Shown: in pieces, positions 57,801 to 64,000 of the stretch
Numbering within the stretch: the first letter of the stretch is position 1
Layout: every line of letters begins with the position of its first letter
Assembly (NCBI GenBank): GCA_008638375.1
Contig: CM018052.1
Coordinates: 20,130,571 to 20,194,570 of the forward strand
Reading direction: 5' to 3'
Source: Nyssa sinensis
Lineage: Eukaryota > Streptophyta > Magnoliopsida > Cornales > Nyssaceae
DNA: 64,000 bases
Notes under the pieces: model-generated
What the model saw: only the letters and a program-made list of their open reading frames with translations
What the model was told of the DNA's origin: nothing
The model's database searches: none
Translations under genes and position numbers: made by a program

Positions 57801-58730
57801 TGTCAACGCTTCGCCTCATACCGACATCAGCCACATCAAGAGCTCACCCCTATCTCAAGTCCATGGCCTTTTGTCCAATGGGGGATGGATATTGTGGGTC
57901 CATTACCAGAGGCCCCCTAGAACAGAAAATATCTGCTAGTTGCTATTGATTATTTCTCGAAATGGGCAGAAGCAGAACCATTAACTCACATTACTGAGGC
58001 AGAGGTAAAAAATTTTACATGGAAAAATATTGTCTGCAGGTTCGGTATACCTCGCGTTATCATCTTAGACAACGGTACCCAATTTGTTGGAAAACTATTC
58101 AGAAAGTTCTGTACCGATGTACATATCAGCCATCATTTCTCTTCACCATGACACCCTCAAGCTAATGGACAAGCCGAGGTCACCAATCGTACGATCCTCG
58201 ACGCCATCAAGAAGAGATTAGAAAAGGCTAAAGGAAGATGGGTAGAGGAGCTCCCTGGAGTGCTCTCGGCATACCGAACCACAAGAAGAACGTCAACGTC
58301 CAAAACACCATTTTCACTCGCTTATGGTACCGAGGCAGTAATTCTAGTAGAGATCGGTATGCCAACTTTGAGGACGGAAAGCTTCGACCAAGAGGCCAAT
58401 GATCTCCAATTGGTAGAGAACCTCGACTTACTAGAAGGAAAAAGAGAACAAGCAACAATTACAGCTGAAGAATATCGACAATGGGTGGGCAAAAGTTTCA
58501 ATCAAAGGATAAAGCCCGTAACCCTACAACTCAACGACTTTGTTCTCAGAAGGATATTTCCTAATACCAAAGATCCCACCATAGGAAAACTTTCCCCAAA
58601 TTGGGAAGGGCCTTAAAAAATCATTAAGATTGTCAGGCCTATGACTTATTGGTTGGAAGATATGTCGGGATAATCCTTTCCTCGACCATGGAATATCGAG
58701 CACCTAAGGAAGTATTATCAATAAAGCTTC
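54821..58730 (+). pseudogene. Tat element 2 pol (protease, RT, two RNase H, integrase)
   Basis: Protease at about 54930-55400 has an intact DTG (VLVDTGYSTNILFYD), with a frameshift near 55063. Reverse transcriptase covers 55528-56260 (RVCVDYTNLNKACP, SFMDAYSGHNQI) with intact YIDD near 56172. RNase H 1 is at about 56290-56830. The second, archaeal-type RNase H at 57000-57400 shows HVDGSSTNKGSGVGIVL, NNETEYEALILGM, YDS and, after a frameshift, QADALANMA. Integrase at about 57640-58715 has KCDKCQRFASY, WGMDIVGPLP, LDNGTQF, HPQANGQAEVTNRTI and YRTTRR...FSLAYGTEAVI. Stops (for example 55783, 56119, 56254, 56555, 57919 and 58150) and frameshifts disable it, although all catalytic signatures survive. 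Confidence 0.9.
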
Positions 58731-58792
58731 TCTCTATTGTGAAAACTATTCTTCCATGTATATAGATCTTCAGACTTGGTTTATCTAAAAAA

Positions 58793-59060
58793 GCCCTTAT
58801 GAGTAAGAATGCTGTTGGCAAGGTCCTAAATACGATACACCAGTCTTCAGAAATGGTCTATCCAAACAAAGGCCCCTATGAGCAAGAGTGCTGTAGGTAA
58901 GGTCCCAAATGTGATACACCAGTCTTCAGAACTGGTCTATCCAAACAAAGGCCCCTATGAGCAAGAGTGTTATAGGTATGGTCCCAAAAATCAATATGCA
59001 GGTCATCAGACCTGTTCTATCTAGTAAGGCCCCTACGAGTAAGCGCGCTGTAGATCTAAA
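58793..59060 (+). repeat. 79-bp tandem repeat in Tat element 2
   Basis: Units start at 58793, 58872, 58951 and 59029 with GCCC(C/T)TA(T/C)GAG(C/T)AAG, followed by GCTGTAGGTAAGGTCC, CAGTCTTCAGA and TGGTCTATC. The last unit is partial. It is non-coding and sits directly after the integrase. Confidence 0.92.
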
Positions 59061-59606
59061 AAACTAATTCATTATCCAGACCTCAAAAGGTCTAGTGCCA
59101 TACCAGTTATCAAATAGAGTACTAAAACGACTAGGTCAAAAGACCAGTTCCCAGTTCAAAAGATCAGTTGAAATATCTTGTCTTATTACATGAATTGTTT
59201 ACCTCGGTATGATGTTAGCAAATCAAAAAGTCTATTTTTCTTGAAGGTTATCACCTCGGTATCCAGGTTAGTCCAGTATTTTCATTTCGTAAACTTGTTC
59301 TTATCACAAGTATTTAACCTCTGATTCTATTCCTTCTTCCAAGAAGAGCAATAATTTCAGATCTGATATATCACTGACGATTGAGACTGAAGTCTTGGAA
59401 AAATTTTAAAACTTCATAAATATCTCATCCAAAGTTTATCTTTGATATATCATCAAAGTATAAAAGGCACAAACTTGATTAGCAAAAGTTTATAAGTATT
59501 TCACGTTTGCACAGTAGGATACCAATATATCAAATATTTATATTGAAATAAAGCCCCAAAAGGGACAAAGTTTACAACCAAAGAAGATACAAAATAAAAA
59601 CATAAG
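59061..59606. other. Spacer between tandem repeat and antisense gene in Tat element 2
   Basis: No frame is recognised. Short echoes of the repeat (CAGTTCCCAGTT, AGACCAGTT) occur near 59140. It probably holds the 3' ends of both the sense transcript and the antisense gene. Confidence 0.45.
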
Positions 59607-61650
59607 CTAATTTGGATTCACTAGGGGAATGGAAGAAATGGGCACCTCATCCTCGACCATTTGATCTTGGCCTGGTTGCTCGGGTGAGTTCGGTACAGAT
59701 TCCTCTACCACCACCTCCTCCAGTTTAGATATATCCAGAGCTGGGTATAGCTTTTAGATCTTTTTTTACATAGGAGGTAGCTAGAGTCTACGAGTTCTCT
59801 TCCCATAGAGTTAACCAGCCCCATCATCCCAGCCTTGGTTGCTGCTTTAGTAGCCGCCTTAACTTCTTTTTTTTTCTTAGCCTCGGCTTCCTTGAATTTT
59901 TTCTTTAAATCATCCAAGCTCTGGCGATATTTGTCCCTCTACGTAAGCATAGCATCTCTGGTTTGTGACACTTCTATGTGCTTTGCTTGAAGGGCTTCAT
60001 ACTTTATCTCTAGAGCACGGACTTTGCTTTGGGATGCCTCTAGATCAGAATGCACTACAGTCAGTTCGGACCGAGCTACCTTTACGTCCGACTGGGCCAC
60101 TTTCAGTTCAGACTGGGTCTTCTTCAGTTCTGCCTGAAGGCTGCTTACCTTCTTGGGTTGGTCGTATCGGTCCATAATGACGACCATAGCTCGGAGGCCC
60201 TATAAACAATAAACAAACACAATTAAAATGAACATCACATGTAAGGTAACAATGAAGCCTTTATCTAAAAAAGAAAAAAAGAGGATCTTACCCTCGCATG
60301 ACCCAACATCAGCTCGCTAATAACCTGCCTCGAGCTCTTACCCTGAAAACCAGGAGGAAGCGTCGCTTTAAGGGCTAACTTCATCGCCTCGGAACCCGAA
60401 GGTGCTTCATCCGGATTGATCGAAGCTAAGCTTGATCCTTCTTGGGGAACGGTCGGGGCTAGAGGGTCAGTATTCTGAGCTGATGAGCCAGCCCCTACCT
60501 CGGCCGACGAAAGAGCTTCAGGTTGGGGGACCTCGGTGGTCTCCTGCATGGGGGCCTCGAAAGAGGGGACCTCGGAAGCTCCACGAGAAGCCCTTGATAT
60601 CACCCTCCTTTTCTTCTGGGCCAGTTGGGGAGCTGTTGAAGACGTAGGTCTCTCGGTTGGTGTGGACGCCATCGAAGAGGCCGGTTCCCCGACTATTGCT
60701 TTGAGAGGGGCAGGAGGAGCATATCCCGACAATATCGACTTCTTCACTGCTACAGCATCATCTTTTGTTAAATCGGCCGCCATCAAATTCTTTGAGGAAA
60801 GGATTTTATAATGGGGTTGGAGGGTGGGCTGCAGAAGTCGGCGATACTTATCCTCGATCTCAAGAGTGAAAGGCGCCCTTTTCCACTTCCTTTTATCTAC
60901 AAAACAAACATAAGGAAAATATGTTCAAATGATCGGGATAGTGTGAAAATATAAACAAAATTGACGTATACAGATCTAAGATTTGAAGGCTTACCCCTTG
61001 GACTGGTGTGCCGAGGAAAAAGACCCATATGGTTTTCGTACTCTTCTCGTTCCTAGCCTCCCCCCACAAAGAAGTACCAATTCTTCCAAGTCTTGTTGGA
61101 AGAGGGTACCGAAGTCAGAGGTCTGAACCTCTGATCAAAGGATATGTAATACAGTTCTTTAGAACTGAGATATTTCATATCCATTTGACTACGAACCAGG
61201 TCCAGATCTATTTGGACCCCGTTGAGGTGACCTAGGACTATGAAAGCCAAGAGTTGCCTCCAACTGTTCACATTCAGCTCGGCAGGGCATATGTTAAACC
61301 ATGTGAAAAATTCAACAAAAAGAGGTGGAAGGGAAAGCGTACACCTAAATCAAACCATTCAAAATAAGCACAGATTTCACCCCGTCTTGTATCAGAGGGG
61401 CGATCTGATGACTTGGGGACCCTACACGTAACATTCTTTGGGAATTTATACTGTTTCCTAACGGATTTTAAAATTTCCTTTGTCATAGCACTTTCTCCCT
61501 CCTCTCTTTGAGACGCACTAGCCTCCCTATCACTAGGCCCCGAAATAGACTCAAAAGATAAAGAAGATGAAGTAGAAGCAGAAGAGGAAGGACCATCTTC
61601 ACTTATTATTTCTGACTCAACCCTAACTTCCCCCTGTCAGAACTAGACAT
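59607..61650 (-). pseudogene. Spliced antisense accessory gene of Tat element 2
   Basis: Read against gag-pol from ATGTCTAGTTCTG at 61650 to TAG at 59607. After an acidic Ser-rich start it has KSVRKQYKFPKNVTCRVP, EWFDLGVRFPFH, NSWRQLLAFIVLGH and YLSSKELYYISFDQRF. Intron 1 (60994-60897; GTAAGC, TTTTGTAG) and intron 2 (60291-60199; GTAAGA, TTTATAG) both splice out; across intron 2 the frame continues HAR|GLRAMVVIMDRY. The second exon is Pro/Ser/Glu-rich with a basic KKRRVISRASR patch that may be a nuclear signal. The last exon is a long coiled coil (SSLQAELKKTQSELK, VHSDLEASQSKVRAL). Defects: a frameshift near 61625, one near 61300, a CAG-to-TAG stop near 59937 and a frameshift near 59755. Function is unknown; related antisense frames are known in Tat elements. 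Confidence 0.75.
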
Positions 61651-62129
61651 GGTTGACAGAAGGGTTTTTGGGAAAATATGTAAAGGAAAAAGAAGAAGAA
61701 GAATGAAATAGACAAGAATAGAGAAAAACTAGAAATTACCAGAAAGAGGAGGCTAGAACCCAGGATACGATGGCCGGAATCCGTTCAAATGTTGCCTGAA
61801 ATCGCACTTCTTGCCAAGGAGAACGCTCGAACAAAAACTTGAAAAGTATTTTGAAATAGGTAAACAGATTTCAAAACGCATCCCTCCACTATTTATAAAA
61901 AATCGACATTTAATACCTTGGATAGATGAAACGACCTTATTTAAATGTCTCGAGAAACCAAAAAACAACTGCAGTAATCATGGTCTCGATCACCCAAAAT
62001 GACAACACGCGTGGTGATAAATACGGTGGCTGTCGTCCCCTCGGAATATGGAACCACGTATTAAATTGATAAGAGCATGTGACCTTGTGGAAACCCTAGC
62101 CTAAGTTCTGTACGCATGCTTAGAACTAA
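61651..62129. other. Region between antisense gene start and purine tract
   Basis: It must carry the promoter of the antisense gene, if it has one. Purine runs (AAGAAGAAGAAG) lie near 61690. No further gene is seen. Confidence 0.4.
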
Positions 62130-62147
62130 GGCTTGGGGGGGAGTAGC
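62130..62147 (+). other. Tat element 2 polypurine tract
   Basis: GGCTTGGGGGGGAGTAGC directly precedes the 3' LTR. The end GGGGAGTAGC is shared with element 1, linking the two elements. Confidence 0.8.
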
Positions 62148-62748
62148 TGATACGCCAAAAATATCCCAACCAATCAGTATATGACACGTGTCTAGCCTTG
62201 TTCTATAAAGCTCGTAAGATGATCAAGTATACCGATCTAACATCGGTAAGGGAGACCTAGGAATTGTAACCACCTGGTATACCGATCTCGCTCCCATCAC
62301 CTTGGTTTACCGACCTCATGGTGATGGGACGGACGGATATGGACAAGAAATGATATCACAAGTAATTATGAAAAAATTGCCGCCTTTTGACACACGGCAT
62401 ACCCTAGTCCTGCAAAAGACGAAAAGGGTTCCTAGCCCTGCATAAGCAGCATGGCCGGTGGCAATTGTGACGTATGTAATCATGATGAAATAGCTCCACC
62501 GCTTGACGCTGGATTTGATATTCACAATAGCGTATAAATACAAGGGGAGAGGTACGTAAAAGAGATCTCAAATTCTGTCATTCTTTTCATAATTATCATC
62601 TGAAAATATACATTTCTATCTTCTCTAATTTAACCATCGGAGTGGCTACCACCGGAGCCCTCCCCGGTGACAATCTAATTTTATTCTTATTCAGGGTATA
62701 CATCAAGGAAGGATTTGAGCTTTAACGAAGTCGAAAATTGCAGCATCA
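62148..62748 (+). repeat. Tat element 2, 3' LTR, full length
   Basis: 601 bp from TGATACGCC to GCAGCATCA, with TATA box GTATAAATACAAGG near 62532. Its last 47 bp have no counterpart in the truncated 5' LTR. GGTAA follows. Confidence 0.9.
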
Positions 62749-62753
62749 GGTAA

Positions 62754-64000
62754 TATCATGTGGATAAGAAAATTTAGTTAGAAGCGCATAACTATCTTCC
62801 TAAAATTGAGTAGAAAACAAGAAAACCAATCCTACAGTTTCAATCACTATTAAATAACCAACCCAATCCGATTTTCTTCATATAAAATCAATAGTACACT
62901 TCAAATTTAAAAAGCCCAAATTGAGAAGAAAATCTACCCAATCACAAAAATCTGCACCATCTCTCCATTATCTTAATTTTTATTACGTATTCTTATTTAA
63001 ATTGTATTCTCAATGCATGCATGTTTTAAGCATTCCCACTTCAGATTTTCAAAGAATGTAGCCATTTCGCAGAACTTATCAAATGTGTACACTTGGGCCT
63101 CCCAATGTCGAAAATGCCTTTGAGGAACTATCCACATGCCCTTAATTTATTTATGCATGTAAAAAGGATTAACATACTTTTCTATTTTTTTTTCGGTGCT
63201 GGTACTTACAACATTTAATTAATTTTTTTACATTTATTTATTTATTTATCAAAGGTGTCTATACCCTTTTAAGATATTCATGTATATGAGATGTACATAG
63301 ATTGGACTGTAGAGTCAACTCTAGACGTTACCATCTTGTACCTTATTATTGGATGATTGATATAGTGTTTTTAAATGTAATCAATTTCATTAAATTCCAT
63401 TACTGGATTTGAACAAGTCTAATCAGGAAACCGAATTGAAACCAATTAAAGGAAATCATTTTTAAAAAAAAATTTGCTTGTATTTTATTTACTTAACTAG
63501 TATGATTAGTCACATTGCCTACTTTATTGAAGTCTAATAACTCTTTAGTCCGGCCTTTTGAGTCAAGGACGTGACAGTTGATTAGACTTTGTTCCATTTT
63601 ACTTGTTTTGCCTAATGGCTATTGCTGTCATGCTCCAAGCTTGGGAAAACTCGGGCTCCATTTCTTTTGTGCATCTGTTTTTCTTTTCCTTTTCTTTTTT
63701 TGTAATCAAATTCATGTGGTTTGGAATCTTTCCTTTTCTTTCCTTTTTTTGTTCTTTAAATAAAGGCAGTTGTAAACTTATTTAGTAATTCTACGTGTTG
63801 ATTTTGAAAGTGTCAGTTCAAATAAAGTGTGATTTTTTCACTACTCCAATTGTTACATCAACTGACCTTTTCAAAATTTATATGAGTCTGGTAAATGATA
63901 AATAATTTTCATTCTTTTCCCTATTTTTCATTTAAGTTTATTATTTACATGGGTGGGACATGCACATTTTCGGCCAAGGAACTCCTTTGAAGATATTTAA
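62754..64000. other. Right end of window, no supported gene
   Basis: Pre-insertion flank of Tat element 2, then AT-rich sequence. From about 63700 to 64000 it is a diverged direct repeat of 3885-4115 (CATGGGTGG(G/A)ACATGCAC, GAAGATATTTAA). Two overlapping 60-codon frames at 63578-63785 have no recognisable features. Confidence 0.5.

Larger units (their letters stand above)
53254..62748 (+). mobile_element. Tat-lineage Ty3-gypsy element 2 (younger, 5' deletion)
   Basis: A 9.5-kb plus-strand element bounded by GGTAA at 53249-53253 and 62749-62753, a perfect 5-bp target duplication. The 3' LTR (62148-62748) is 601 bp. The 5' LTR keeps only its first 554 bp and is fused directly to gag, so the LTR end, primer-binding site, leader and gag start are deleted. 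The shared LTR parts differ at about 27 of 554 sites (about 5%). Order: LTR, gag, protease, reverse transcriptase, RNase H, a second RNase H-like domain, integrase, tandem repeats, antisense gene, purine tract, LTR. The double RNase H is diagnostic of the Tat lineage. Confidence 0.92.

Overview
This is nuclear DNA from a flowering plant, almost certainly a dicot. The evidence is a spliced purine-permease gene with GT-AG introns, an AT-rich background with many dinucleotide microsatellites, and Ty1-copia, Ty3-gypsy (Tat lineage), Mutator (MULE) and hAT-type elements. Nothing bacterial, organellar or viral was recognised. The species cannot be named from the sequence alone.

Layout. Positions 1-7 kb are gene-poor and carry local duplications and a solo LTR. 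Positions 5.7-10.7 kb hold two copies of the 3' flank of a purine permease (PUP) gene; the second copy still carries a 5'-truncated PUP. Positions 11.1-16.5 kb hold a decayed MULE transposase followed by a decayed plant-mobile-domain (MAIN-like) gene. A copia element with matching 266-bp LTRs lies at 18.64-23.42 kb. The last exon of a small conserved-looking membrane protein follows at 25.4 kb, then a solo LTR (27.5 kb) and a non-autonomous hAT element (28.4-29.6 kb). The one intact gene is a two-exon PUP transporter on the minus strand (30.69-33.19 kb), with a foldback MITE in its intron and a GA microsatellite in its 5' leader. A Mutator-type MITE lies at 35.4 kb.

From 37.66 to 51.81 kb is an old Tat-lineage gypsy element on the minus strand. 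It is interrupted by a 4.1-kb element that looks like a giant solo LTR and by a roughly 0.93-kb class II-like insertion. From 53.25 to 62.75 kb is a younger Tat element on the plus strand whose 5' LTR is fused to mid-gag by a deletion. Both Tat elements carry, between integrase and 3' LTR, a tandem repeat of about 78-79 bp and then an antisense gene. In the younger element the antisense gene shows two clear introns.

Functionally only the PUP transporter (and perhaps the small membrane protein) looks like a working host gene. Everything else is transposon-derived and eroded, largely by C-to-T type changes that create stop codons. The history reads as segmental duplication of a PUP locus followed by nested transposition. 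Target-site duplications (TSDs) were readable for most of the elements.
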